NCBI GenBank assembly: GCA_002704915.1
Contig: PAIP01000034.1
Coordinates: 417,936 to 481,935, forward strand
Direction of reading: 5' to 3'
Length of the DNA: 64,000 nt
DNA from: Parvularcula sp.
GTDB lineage: Bacteria; Pseudomonadota; Alphaproteobacteria; Caulobacterales; Parvularculaceae
Of the stretch, positions 40,838 through 49,858 are shown one piece after another. A program made the translations under genes and the position numbers. Under the pieces are notes generated by a model. The model did not search any database, was not told the origin of the DNA, and saw only the letters and a list, made by a program, of their open reading frames with translations. Numbering within the stretch: the first letter of the stretch is position 1; each line of letters begins with the position of its first letter.

Positions 40838-42385
40838 ATGCAAGGTACAGCGGGCGAAGGCGCCCATTGGTCCTCACGGGCCGCCTTTATTATGGCCGCC
40901 ATCGGCTCCTCAGTGGGGCTCGGCAATCTCTGGCGCTTTCCTTATGTGGCGGGCGAAAACGGGGGCGGAGCGTTTGTCCTGTTTTACGTCATCTGCGTCG
41001 CGGTGATCGGCGTTCCGGTGCTGGTCGCCGAGCTGTTTATCGGCCGGCGGGGCGGCATGTCGGCGGTGGGCAGCGTCGTCAAGATCGCAAAAGCCGAAGG
41101 GCGCTCGCCGCTCTGGTCCTTACAGTCCTGGATCGGCATGCTGGGCGCTTTCATCATCTTAACCTTTTATTCCGTCATTGCCGGCTGGGTGCTCGCCTAT
41201 GTGGTCATGATCGGCGGCGGCCTTATCACGTCCATCGGGGCGAACGGGCTGGCCGGGATCGCGGCGCCGGCTTTTGAAAGCCTGACCGAAGAGCAGGTGA
41301 GCGCCAAGCTCGGAGAACTCCTGAACGATCCGACGCGGATGATCATCTTTCACGGGATCTTCATGGCGATCACCGTCATGATCGTCATGCGCGGGATCAA
41401 GGGCGGCATCGAGGCGGCCGTGACCTATCTCATGCCCACCTTTTTCATTCTTCTGATCGTCCTGTTCTTCTATGCGCTCGCCACCGGCGACCGGGGGCAG
41501 GGGCTCGACTTCCTGCTCGGCGTGCGCCTCAGCGACACCGTGCTTGAAGACGGAACCATACGTCGCGGCCTCCTTCATGGTATTCAGGACGGCTCGGTGA
41601 TTTCCGCCGCGTTGGGGCAGGCCTTTTTCTCCATTGGCCTTGGCTCTGCGTTGATGGCGACATACGGCGCCTATATGCGCGAGGATCAGGACCTGCCGCG
41701 GTCGTCCCGCCTCATCGCGATTGCCGATACGGGCGTTGGCATCGTCGCCGGTCTTGCGATTTTTCCGATTGTCTTCGCCATGGGCCTCGCCGCCGGCTCC
41801 GGTCCGACGCTGATGTTCCAGACCCTGCCGCTGGCCTTTCACGGCATGCCGGTGGGCGGGCTCTTCGGCCTGGCTTTCTTTGTGCTGGCTTTCTTCGCGG
41901 CGATCACGTCTTCGATTGCGCTTCTCGAAACCTCCACGAAATGGGTCGATGAACAAACAAAGAGCGATCGGCGGATTCTGTCGGCGGGCGGCATCGGTTT
42001 GACCGCTTTCCTGATCGGCGTCGCGAATGCGTTGAGTCAGGTGCCCGCTACGGGCCCCAATGGCGAAGACCAGTCGACATTTTGGAACACATGGCATCCT
42101 TTCGGCGATGTGACGCTGTTCCGTGACATGGAGCTGTTGAGTTTCCTCAGCGCGACAACGGACATCATCCTGCCCGTCGCCGGCTTCATTACGGCGGTCT
42201 TTGCAGGCTGGATCGTCTCCAGTTCTACAGCGCGCGAAGCCATAGGTTTCAAATCGGAAATCTGGTTCAAACGCTGGCGTTTTCTGATCCGCTGGGTGTG
42301 CCCGGTCGGCATTTTCGTCGTGATTTTCTATTCCGTCTTGTGGTTGCCTTACCTCGCGCCGATGGTTGGCGTTGGAACGGACTAA
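40838..42385 (+). CDS. Sodium-dependent (NSS/SNF family) transporter
   Basis: WSSRAAFIMAAIGSSVGLGNLWRFPYVAGENGGGAFVLFY. Confidence 0.96.
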   Translation: MQGTAGEGAHWSSRAAFIMAAIGSSVGLGNLWRFPYVAGENGGGAFVLFYVICVAVIGVPVLVAELFIGRRGGMSAVGSVVKIAKAEGRSPLWSLQSWIGMLGAFIILTFYSVIAGWVLAYVVMIGGGLITSIGANGLAGIAAPAFESLTEEQVSAKLGELLNDPTRMIIFHGIFMAITVMIVMRGIKGGIEAAVTYLMPTFFILLIVLFFYALATGDRGQGLDFLLGVRLSDTVLEDGTIRRGLLHGIQDGSVISAALGQAFFSIGLGSALMATYGAYMREDQDLPRSSRLIAIADTGVGIVAGLAIFPIVFAMGLAAGSGPTLMFQTLPLAFHGMPVGGLFGLAFFVLAFFAAITSSIALLETSTKWVDEQTKSDRRILSAGGIGLTAFLIGVANALSQVPATGPNGEDQSTFWNTWHPFGDVTLFRDMELLSFLSATTDIILPVAGFITAVFAGWIVSSSTAREAIGFKSEIWFKRWRFLIRWVCPVGIFVVIFYSVLWLPYLAPMVGVGTD

Positions 42386-42405
42386 ACGAGAGATAATGGA
42401 TTGTG

Positions 42406-42436
42406 GAAAGGCCCGGCTGCAACAGCCGGGCCTTTT
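42406..42436 (+). terminator. Rho-independent terminator
   Basis: AAGGCCCGGCTGcaacAGCCGGGCCTTTTT. Confidence 0.9.
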
Positions 42437-42593
42437 TAGTCTGTGTAAAGATTAATTCTGACTGGCGCGCAATTCAGGCCGTGTTGATCGTCACACAAAA
42501 AAATCGCCCCGCGTTAACCTTTCACCCCTTGCCATCGGGCTCGGCGCAGCGCATCCTGTTTTCAGGTTTCAATCAACGAGAGGAGGTGATCCG

Positions 42594-42671
42594 ATGTCTA
42601 GTGATTTCTTAAAGCCTGTGAGGTCTTTGCGGAAAGAACACGCTTCGGAGCAGCCTTCGGGCGCTGTTTGA
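42594..42671 (+). CDS. Candidate 25-aa small protein/leader peptide MSSDFLKPVRSLRKEHASEQPSGAV
   Basis: ATG preceded by GAGAGGAGGTGATCCG, near-complete complement of the 16S 3' tail; flanked by terminators. Confidence 0.6.
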   Translation: MSSDFLKPVRSLRKEHASEQPSGAV

Positions 42672-42742
42672 CCGCCGGATTTGACGAGATCTTGAGGCCT
42701 CTGGGCTGAGGAAATCGCGGGAGCCCCGCAAACGGGTTCTTC

Positions 42743-42772
42743 AAGGGCCGCCTTTCAAAAGGGCGGCCCTTT
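42743..42772 (+). terminator. Rho-independent terminator, possibly bidirectional
   Basis: AAGGGCCGCCtttcaaaaGGGCGGCCCTTT, between the sORF and the convergent TonB receptor. Confidence 0.85.
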
Positions 42773-42783
42773 CCTTTTCAGGC

Positions 42784-44883
42784 TTAGAGCCTTGCGGTGA
42801 TCGTGAACCGTGCGTTGATGGGCGCGCCCGTCGAGATATTGTCGTTGCTGTGGGCGTCCGGGAAGTAATCTTCGTTGAGAAGGTTTTCCAGATTGACCTG
42901 CAGGCGCAGGCGATCGCTCAGGTCGTAATAAAGCGCGGCGTCGACGCGCACGAAGCTCGGGATCTCGACGGCGTTGTCCTCTCGGACGAAGAAGCTGTCC
43001 TGATAGGTGACGCCGGCGCCGAGGCCCAGCTTTTCCGTAATGCTGAACCTGTTCCACATGGAAAACATGTGCTCTGGGGTCTGGCGTGTCTTGTTGCCGT
43101 CGGTCCCGCCGCCGCCGACTATCGCAACCTCGCCGTCGAGATAGCTGTAGCCGGCGGAAACGGACCACCTGTCGGCAAGTTCGCCCGTGAGGCCGATCTC
43201 CAGGCCTTTCGTTTCCGAGCCGTCGATGACGATAATCTGCGCCGGGTCTTCCGGATCGACAGAGGTGAAGCTCTCGCGGTCGAGTTCGAAGATGGCGGCG
43301 GTGAAACTCAAATCGGGATTGATGTCCCACTTGGCGCCGATTTCCTTGTTCTTGAAGAATTGCGGGCGCGTGCTCGCGCTGTCCAGATCCAGAGAAAGAA
43401 ACTGATCGCCGGAGCGCGGCAGGAATGTTTCGCTATAGCTTGCATAGAGTGAAATATTGCTCGCAGGTTTGATGATCGCGCCGAGCCTCGGCGTGATTTC
43501 CTCATCGGTCCGGCTGAACGCGCCAGCGCTCGCGAAGTCGTTTGCGTCGATCTCAAAGCGGTCATAACGGCCGCCAAGAATCAGAATGAAACGGTCGGTG
43601 ATATCGATCTGGTCCTGAAGATAGACCGAGGTGAAGGTGACATTGGAAGCGGTGTTGCGCGCCGGATCGGAAAACGCGAAAGCCGGGATGACCAGCGGAT
43701 CGGTAAAAGGAATAACAAGCTGATCATCGTCATTGACGGCGAAGACATTGTCGTTGCGCGCGTTGGTCGTATCCTGATCGCCATATTCGGCGCCGAAAAG
43801 CACCGTGTGCCCGAAGGGGCCCGTCTCGAATTCGCTTACAAGATTGGCCTGGATGATCAGGTTCTGGCGGTCGGTCACGTCCTGATATCCGTCAAGCGTG
43901 ACCATGGCGGCGGCGGCGTCGAAACCGGCCGCATAGAGGTTTTGATAGAGCTTATCGTAGTCGGCATATTGGGCGGTGATATTGCCCCGCAGGAATTCCG
44001 AGAAGGAATGGTCTATCCGGCCACGCACAATATGGGCCTCTAGGGTGGTGCGGTTTTCGTCGGGAGACCCGAAGAACGTACTGTCAAACCCTTCAAGGGG
44101 AATGTCGGGACCGTTTGCGACAGAGACGGACGGCACGCCGCGATCGACGACGCGATCGTCGTTCACATATTCATATGACAACAGAAGTTCCGTATCGGGC
44201 GTCGCCTGGAACGAAAATGTCGGGTTCACCGCGTAACGCTCGCCATCGAAGAAATCGCGATGGTTGTTCAGGCCTTCATAGAAAGCATTCAGCCGGAAGG
44301 CGGCATTCTCGCTCAACCCATAATTTATGTCGGCCGAGACGTTATAAGCGCCGAAGGTGTCGATGCTTGTTCTTAGTCCTGTAAAGGTCCCGTCATAGTC
44401 TGGCTTTTTTGTCACGCGGTTGATGACGCCGCCGCCGCCGCCACGCCCGAACAGGAGAGCGTTCGACCCGCGCAGGATCTCGATCTGTTCGAGATTGTAA
44501 AGCGGGCGGAAATATTGAACGTCATCGCGCAAGCCATCGATAAAGAAATCGGCGGTCGTCTCATTGCCGCGAATGATGATGGCGTCGCGGTGGCCTTCGC
44601 CCTGGCTGATGGACAGGCCCGGCGTGTACCGCAACACATCGCCGATGTTCGAAAATGACTGGTCCTCGATCTGATCTTCCGAAATGATCGACAGACTCTG
44701 GGGGACATCGATGATGGGCGTCGGCGCCTTGACCGCATTGAGCTTGTCGAGGGAAAGATACCGGCCTTCCACTATGACTTCGTCTACGGCCGCAAGCTGA
44801 ATCAGCGGCGCTTCCTCAGCGGCGGCGGTTGAGGCGGCGAGGGCCATGAGGGCGGCGGCGCCGTAAAGGCTGGATTTGATCAT
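42784..44883 (-). CDS. TonB-dependent siderophore receptor
   Basis: Plug VDVPQSLSIISEDQIEDQSFSNIGDVLRYTPG-like sequence; 22-stranded barrel-like C-terminus with terminal aromatic-lacking TITARL. Confidence 0.93.
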   Translation of the reverse strand: MIKSSLYGAAALMALAASTAAAEEAPLIQLAAVDEVIVEGRYLSLDKLNAVKAPTPIIDVPQSLSIISEDQIEDQSFSNIGDVLRYTPGLSISQGEGHRDAIIIRGNETTADFFIDGLRDDVQYFRPLYNLEQIEILRGSNALLFGRGGGGGVINRVTKKPDYDGTFTGLRTSIDTFGAYNVSADINYGLSENAAFRLNAFYEGLNNHRDFFDGERYAVNPTFSFQATPDTELLLSYEYVNDDRVVDRGVPSVSVANGPDIPLEGFDSTFFGSPDENRTTLEAHIVRGRIDHSFSEFLRGNITAQYADYDKLYQNLYAAGFDAAAAMVTLDGYQDVTDRQNLIIQANLVSEFETGPFGHTVLFGAEYGDQDTTNARNDNVFAVNDDDQLVIPFTDPLVIPAFAFSDPARNTASNVTFTSVYLQDQIDITDRFILILGGRYDRFEIDANDFASAGAFSRTDEEITPRLGAIIKPASNISLYASYSETFLPRSGDQFLSLDLDSASTRPQFFKNKEIGAKWDINPDLSFTAAIFELDRESFTSVDPEDPAQIIVIDGSETKGLEIGLTGELADRWSVSAGYSYLDGEVAIVGGGGTDGNKTRQTPEHMFSMWNRFSITEKLGLGAGVTYQDSFFVREDNAVEIPSFVRVDAALYYDLSDRLRLQVNLENLLNEDYFPDAHSNDNISTGAPINARFTITARL

Positions 44884-44949
44884 GGTCTTGATACTCTCTC
44901 GGGAGGAAAGGCGCAGAAATTGCGAGTAATTCGCATTTCCGCTAACTTT

Positions 44950-44969
44950 CTTGAGAATGATTGTCAATT
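44950..44969. promoter_or_regulatory. Fur-box-like site upstream of the TonB receptor
   Basis: TTGAGAATGATTGTCAATTG, close to TTGAGAATnATTCTCAA. Confidence 0.6.
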
Positions 44970-45098
44970 GCGGCAGATCAACCAAGCGATTTTGCCGCGC
45001 GGACTGTCCAAATCGGCGGCCGAAGCAGGCCCGCCGAGGCATGACAAAACTCCCGGTCCCCCCTACATCAGGCGGCGACACGAATTTGCGGAGGACCC

Positions 45099-45398
45099 AT
45101 GGTCGCGAAACTGACGCCAGAAGCACGGAACGCTTTTTTCAAGGATCATCCCGGCTGGGCCGAAGTTGAGGGCCGGGACGCGGTCAAAAAGAGCTTCGCC
45201 TTCGACGATTTCAACGAGGCCTGGGGGTTCATGACCCGGGTGGCCCTCGCCGCGGAAAAGGCGGATCATCATCCAGAATGGTTCAATGTCTATAACCGGG
45301 TGGAAATCACGCTCACGACCCATGACGCCGGAGGCTTGTCCGAGCGCGATGTGAGCCTTGCGGGCTTTATCGAGGCCGCGGCAGGAGAGGGTGAGTAA
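45099..45398 (+). CDS. phhB: 4a-hydroxytetrahydrobiopterin dehydratase (pterin-4a-carbinolamine dehydratase)
   Basis: [33 protein letters not shown]. Confidence 0.95.
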   Translation: MVAKLTPEARNAFFKDHPGWAEVEGRDAVKKSFAFDDFNEAWGFMTRVALAAEKADHHPEWFNVYNRVEITLTTHDAGGLSERDVSLAGFIEAAAGEGE

Positions 45399-45497
45399 CG
45401 GCGGACGCGCGGCCACAAAAACGCCTTGCCCGCGCCTTCTATACGCCCGCGACGGCATCTAGTAAGATTTTGAATTCACAAGGGGATTGAATAAAAG

Positions 45498-46193
45498 ATG
45501 GCGACAATCGCGCTTGTCGATGACGACGAAAACATCCTGACCTCCGTGTCCATCGCCCTTGAGGCGGAGGGGCACACGGTAAAGACATTTGAGGACGGCG
45601 CGGCGGCGCTTGAATATATCAACGCCACGCCGCCGGATATGGTGGTCTCCGATATCAAGATGCCCACTATGGACGGGATGGAGCTGTTGCGGCGCATCCG
45701 TCAGAATTCCAGCCTGCCGCTGATCTTCCTCACCTCCAAGGACGAGGAAATTGACGAAGTCCTGGGGCTCACCATGGGCGCCGACGATTATGTCAAAAAG
45801 CCCTTCTCCCAGCGGCTTCTCCTGGAGCGGGTGAAGGCGGTCTTGCGCCGCGGTCAGGCCGGCGAAACGCCAACCGAAGAAGAAGAAAAGAAAATCATGC
45901 GCCGGGGCGAGCTCACGCTCGATCCCATGCGCCACGCCTGCACCTGGAAAGGCCAGCCGGTGGTGCTGACCGTGACTGAATTCCTGATTCTTGAATCCCT
46001 CGCCCAGCGGCCGGGCTTCGTCAAAAGCCGCGACCAGTTAATGGATGCGGCCTATGACGATCAGGTCTATGTGGACGACCGCACCATCGACAGTCACATC
46101 AAGCGGGTGCGCAAGAAATTCCGTCAGGTCGACAAGGAATTCGATTCCATCGAAACGCTTTACGGCGTCGGCTACAAATATAAGGACGCCTGA
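45498..46193 (+). CDS. chvI: OmpR-family response regulator, ChvI type
   Basis: Receiver plus winged helix; [37 protein letters not shown]. Confidence 0.93.
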   Translation: MATIALVDDDENILTSVSIALEAEGHTVKTFEDGAAALEYINATPPDMVVSDIKMPTMDGMELLRRIRQNSSLPLIFLTSKDEEIDEVLGLTMGADDYVKKPFSQRLLLERVKAVLRRGQAGETPTEEEEKKIMRRGELTLDPMRHACTWKGQPVVLTVTEFLILESLAQRPGFVKSRDQLMDAAYDDQVYVDDRTIDSHIKRVRKKFRQVDKEFDSIETLYGVGYKYKDA

Positions 46194-46199
46194 TCGGCA

Positions 46200-47945
46200 A
46201 TGGATGAAGAGGGCGGCATCGGGCGGCGAAGGCGCGCGCCTAACCGTGCGCCCCCTCGCGCACCCATGGCGGTGTCGCGTCTGACGCTGACCATCGTCCT
46301 CGCCAATCTCATCGGCCTTGTCATTCTGTTGCTCGGTTCTTTTGCGCTGACGCAATATCGCGACGGTCTCATCCAGGCGAAGCTTGAAGGCGTGCGCGCT
46401 CAGGCGCAGATTATCGCTGACGTGCTGGCGCAGGTCGCCATCGACGAAACAACCTGCCAGCCGGTCGAGGCCTCCGACATCGCCCGGCAGGAATCGGAAG
46501 CCGTCTGCGCGCTTTCTTTGAGCCAGCGGGATGTGCGCGAAGTCTTCAACCGCGTCTGGGACAGCTTCGAAGGCCGGGTCCGCATTTTCAACGCGCCACA
46601 GACCTTCGCCGATCCGCCAGTGACGGATGCGCGGCAGTTGCTTCTTGAAGACGTGGTTTTGCGTCAGGATGAAATCGTTGCGCAGACATTGCCGCCCATA
46701 GACCAAACCGCATCCTTAATCGACAAGATCGAGGAGGAAGGTTTGTGGCGGCGCGTCTCCCGCTTCTTTTCGCAAGGCTATCGCGCCGAAGCGGCGCGGC
46801 GGACGCTGGAGGATGAGCTGAATGCGGCGCTGGCCTCATCGCCTTTCGCGGCGGAAAGAGGAGCGGCCTCGGTGCGCCTTGATGAGGAAGGCGAACTGGT
46901 CGCCTCTGTTTCCGTGCCCATCAGACGGGTGCAGGCGATCTATGGCGTCGTTACGGCGGAAAGCGGCGGCATCGATGCGCTGGTTGAGGATGCGCGCCTT
47001 TCTATTTTGCCTTTCTTCGGGTGGGCCGTGGCGGCGGCGATCTTGTCGTCTCTTTTGCTGACGACCATGATTGCGCAGCCCATTCGCCAGCTTGCCGTCG
47101 CGTCCGACAAGGTGCGCGAGGGCATCGCTGCGGCGGGGCGCGCGCGCATACCCGATTTCACCAACCGCAAGGATGAGATCGGCGAATTGTCAGCGTCTTT
47201 AAAATTGATGACGCAAGCGATTTATGCGCGTATCGACGCGATCGAAAGCTTTGCCGCCGATGTCTCTCATGAATTGAAAAACCCGCTGACGTCGATCCGC
47301 AGCGCCGCGGAAACCTTGCAGATCGCCAAGACGCCGGAGCAGCAGGCGAAGCTTCTGGCTGTCATTCAAAAAGACGTCGCCCGCATGGACCGGCTGATCA
47401 CCGATATCTCCAACGCCTCGCGTCTCGATGCGGAACTTGCGCGCGAGAGCCGTGAGGCGATCGATCTGGCGAAACTGATCAAGGACATCGTCTCCATGTA
47501 TGGCGAAACAACCAAAGAGGGGCAGGCGAACGTCATTTTCAACGAGCCGTTGAGCGCCGCTTACGTGCTCGGCAATCCGGGTGCGCTCGGTCAGGTCATC
47601 CGCAATCTCATTGACAATGCGCGGTCCTTCTCGCCGCCGGACGGCGAAGTCCGGGTCAGGCTCGATCCGCCCACAACGCGCACCGGTCTCGCCCGCATCA
47701 CTGTTGAGGACGATGGTCCCGGCATTCCGCCGGACAACCTGGAATCGATTTTCAAGCGATTTTACACCAAACGGCCGGCCGGCTCGGCCTTTGGCAACAA
47801 TTCGGGGCTCGGCCTCGCGATTTCGCGACAAATTGTCAATTCCCATGGCGGCCACATTCATGCTGAAAACAGGCATGCCGATCCGGAAAACCCTGACAGC
47901 GAGCGTAAAGGCGCGCGGTTCGTTATTGAGCTGCCCAGCAGTTAA
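46200..47945 (+). CDS. chvG: Sensor histidine kinase, ChvG type
   Basis: FAADVSHELKNPLTSIRSAAETL H-box; NLIDNARSFSPP; follows chvI. Confidence 0.93.
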   Translation: MDEEGGIGRRRRAPNRAPPRAPMAVSRLTLTIVLANLIGLVILLLGSFALTQYRDGLIQAKLEGVRAQAQIIADVLAQVAIDETTCQPVEASDIARQESEAVCALSLSQRDVREVFNRVWDSFEGRVRIFNAPQTFADPPVTDARQLLLEDVVLRQDEIVAQTLPPIDQTASLIDKIEEEGLWRRVSRFFSQGYRAEAARRTLEDELNAALASSPFAAERGAASVRLDEEGELVASVSVPIRRVQAIYGVVTAESGGIDALVEDARLSILPFFGWAVAAAILSSLLLTTMIAQPIRQLAVASDKVREGIAAAGRARIPDFTNRKDEIGELSASLKLMTQAIYARIDAIESFAADVSHELKNPLTSIRSAAETLQIAKTPEQQAKLLAVIQKDVARMDRLITDISNASRLDAELARESREAIDLAKLIKDIVSMYGETTKEGQANVIFNEPLSAAYVLGNPGALGQVIRNLIDNARSFSPPDGEVRVRLDPPTTRTGLARITVEDDGPGIPPDNLESIFKRFYTKRPAGSAFGNNSGLGLAISRQIVNSHGGHIHAENRHADPENPDSERKGARFVIELPSS

Positions 47946-48022
47946 CGTCTTCCATTTTTTTGTGGACATCCGGGCGCAAACACGCACCATATCGGCTGTT
48001 TGAAGGAGTGGATGCGAACCGC

Positions 48023-48433
48023 ATGATTGGTCTTGTCGTCGTCACCCATGGCCGCCTCGCGGAGGAGTTTTTGTCCGCCGCCGAGCATGTCGTCGGACCG
48101 CAGGAACAGGTGAAAGCCGTTTCCATCGGACCTGATGACGATATGGAAAAGCGTCGTCAGGATATCCTCGACGCGGCGAAAGCGGTGGAAAGCGGCGAGG
48201 GCGTCATCATTCTGACCGACATGTTTGGCGGCACGCCTTCGAATCTTGCGATTTCGGTGATGGAAAAAGCCAATGCCGAAGTGATCGCCGGGGTCAATCT
48301 TCCCATGTTGATCAAGCTTGCGTCCGCCCGCGCGGAGGACGATCTGCCCGAAGCGGTGAAAGCCGCGCAGGAAGCCGGCCGCAAATACATCAATGTCGCC
48401 TCCTGGGTGCTTTCGGGAGAGGCGGCGGATTAA
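48023..48433 (+). CDS. PTS mannose-type EIIA component
   Basis: IGLVVVTHGRLAEEFLSAAE active His; TDMFGGTPSNLA. Confidence 0.93.
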   Translation: MIGLVVVTHGRLAEEFLSAAEHVVGPQEQVKAVSIGPDDDMEKRRQDILDAAKAVESGEGVIILTDMFGGTPSNLAISVMEKANAEVIAGVNLPMLIKLASARAEDDLPEAVKAAQEAGRKYINVASWVLSGEAAD

Positions 48434-48724
48434 GTGTCCGAGGAAAAAGAAGAGCCGGTCGTCGCCACCGTTGAGGTCTGCAACAATCTCGGCCTGCACA
48501 TTCGCCCCTCGCGTCATCTTTCAGCGCTCGCCAAATCCTATGACGCGGAAGTCACCGTGCGGAATAACGACCGCACCGCGCTTGCCGATTCACAGCTCGA
48601 CCTGTTGATGCTGTTGGCGAGCAAGGGCGCCAAACTTGAAATCTCCGCTACCGGTCCGCAGGCCGGCGAAGCCGTCGATTCCATCGTCAAGCTCGTGCAG
48701 GACAGGTTTGGCGAAAAGGATTAG
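48434..48724 (+). CDS. ptsH: HPr family phosphocarrier
   Basis: GTG start; NNLGLHIRPSRHL (His-15 region) and ADSQLDLLMLLASKG (Ser-46 region). Confidence 0.93.
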   Translation: MSEEKEEPVVATVEVCNNLGLHIRPSRHLSALAKSYDAEVTVRNNDRTALADSQLDLLMLLASKGAKLEISATGPQAGEAVDSIVKLVQDRFGEKD

Positions 48725-49842
48725 GCGGACGGTTCAACCGTAATCGCCGACATGCTGACTGGCTGGCCATCGCGCAGGCGCTCGCCGCCGCGAATGACCA
48801 CATTGTCGCCGGGCGCGATCTCGCCGATCACCTCGATGTAACCGCCATCCGCGGCGCCAAGCTCCACATCGACGCGCTTGGCGGTCTTATCTTCGCTGAT
48901 GACGAAGACGCTAATGCGATCAGCACGCAGAACAAGCGCGTCCCGCAGCACCGCCGTCACCGTGCGGGGGCGGTCGGAGGGGAGGTTCACGCGCACCGCC
49001 GAGCCGATATACCAATCGGTTTCCGGCAGTTCGAGACGGATTTCGAGCATGCGCGAGCGTTCGTCGCCAACCGGCACAACGGCGCGCACTTTTCCTTCGA
49101 GCGTATCGGCCCCGTTCGCAACCCGAATGGTTTCGCCCGGCGCGATATTGCGCGTAAGGCCAGCGGGGGCGCGCGCCGTCACTTCCAGATGGCGCGTATC
49201 CACGAGGCGAATGATATCCGTGCCCGGATTTGCAAATTCGCCAATTTGAGCTTCTTGCGAAACGACGCGTCCTGCAAAAGGCGCCTTCACTTCGGTGCGC
49301 TCAAGATTGACGTCCGCGCGTTCCAACGCGACTTCCGCCTGTCGCAGCGCCTGAATGGCTTCATCGCGATTGGACCGCATTTCATCCATCGTCGCTTCGG
49401 ATTCCCCGGCTTCTTCAAGACCGACATAACGCTGATACAGGCTGTCGAGATAGTCGGCGCGGGCGCGCAGGCGCCGCACCTGGGCCGCCGTGTCATCGCG
49501 CGTAAGTTTTGCGTCCGCCTTGTCGAGACGGGCGATCACATCGCCTTCCTCAACTTCCGCGCCCACTTCCGCAACCCATTCGATTTTCCCCGCGGTGGCG
49601 GCGGCGACGCGACTGTCACGAAGCGAAACGACGGCGCCGGGGGTTTCAGCGCGCGGGGCGAGGTTTTTCTGTTCGGCTTTGGCGACGGTGACCGGGGCGG
49701 GCGGCGGCCCCTGTTGCGCCTGCGCATCTTCGGCTGCGTCTGCGGGCTGCGCGCCGACAAAGCCGCCGTAAAGATAGGCTGCGGCCGCTGCGGCGATGAG
49801 GGCGGCGCCGGCGCCGCTGGCGAAAAGGAATTTGCGGGTCAT
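48721..49842 (-). CDS. RND efflux periplasmic adaptor (HlyD family)
   Basis: Biotinyl-lipoyl-like and coiled-coil layout; precedes the RND permease gene. Confidence 0.92.
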   Translation of the reverse strand: MTRKFLFASGAGAALIAAAAAAYLYGGFVGAQPADAAEDAQAQQGPPPAPVTVAKAEQKNLAPRAETPGAVVSLRDSRVAAATAGKIEWVAEVGAEVEEGDVIARLDKADAKLTRDDTAAQVRRLRARADYLDSLYQRYVGLEEAGESEATMDEMRSNRDEAIQALRQAEVALERADVNLERTEVKAPFAGRVVSQEAQIGEFANPGTDIIRLVDTRHLEVTARAPAGLTRNIAPGETIRVANGADTLEGKVRAVVPVGDERSRMLEIRLELPETDWYIGSAVRVNLPSDRPRTVTAVLRDALVLRADRISVFVISEDKTAKRVDVELGAADGGYIEVIGEIAPGDNVVIRGGERLRDGQPVSMSAITVEPSA

Positions 49843-49858
49843 AGTCGACGGCTCCTTT

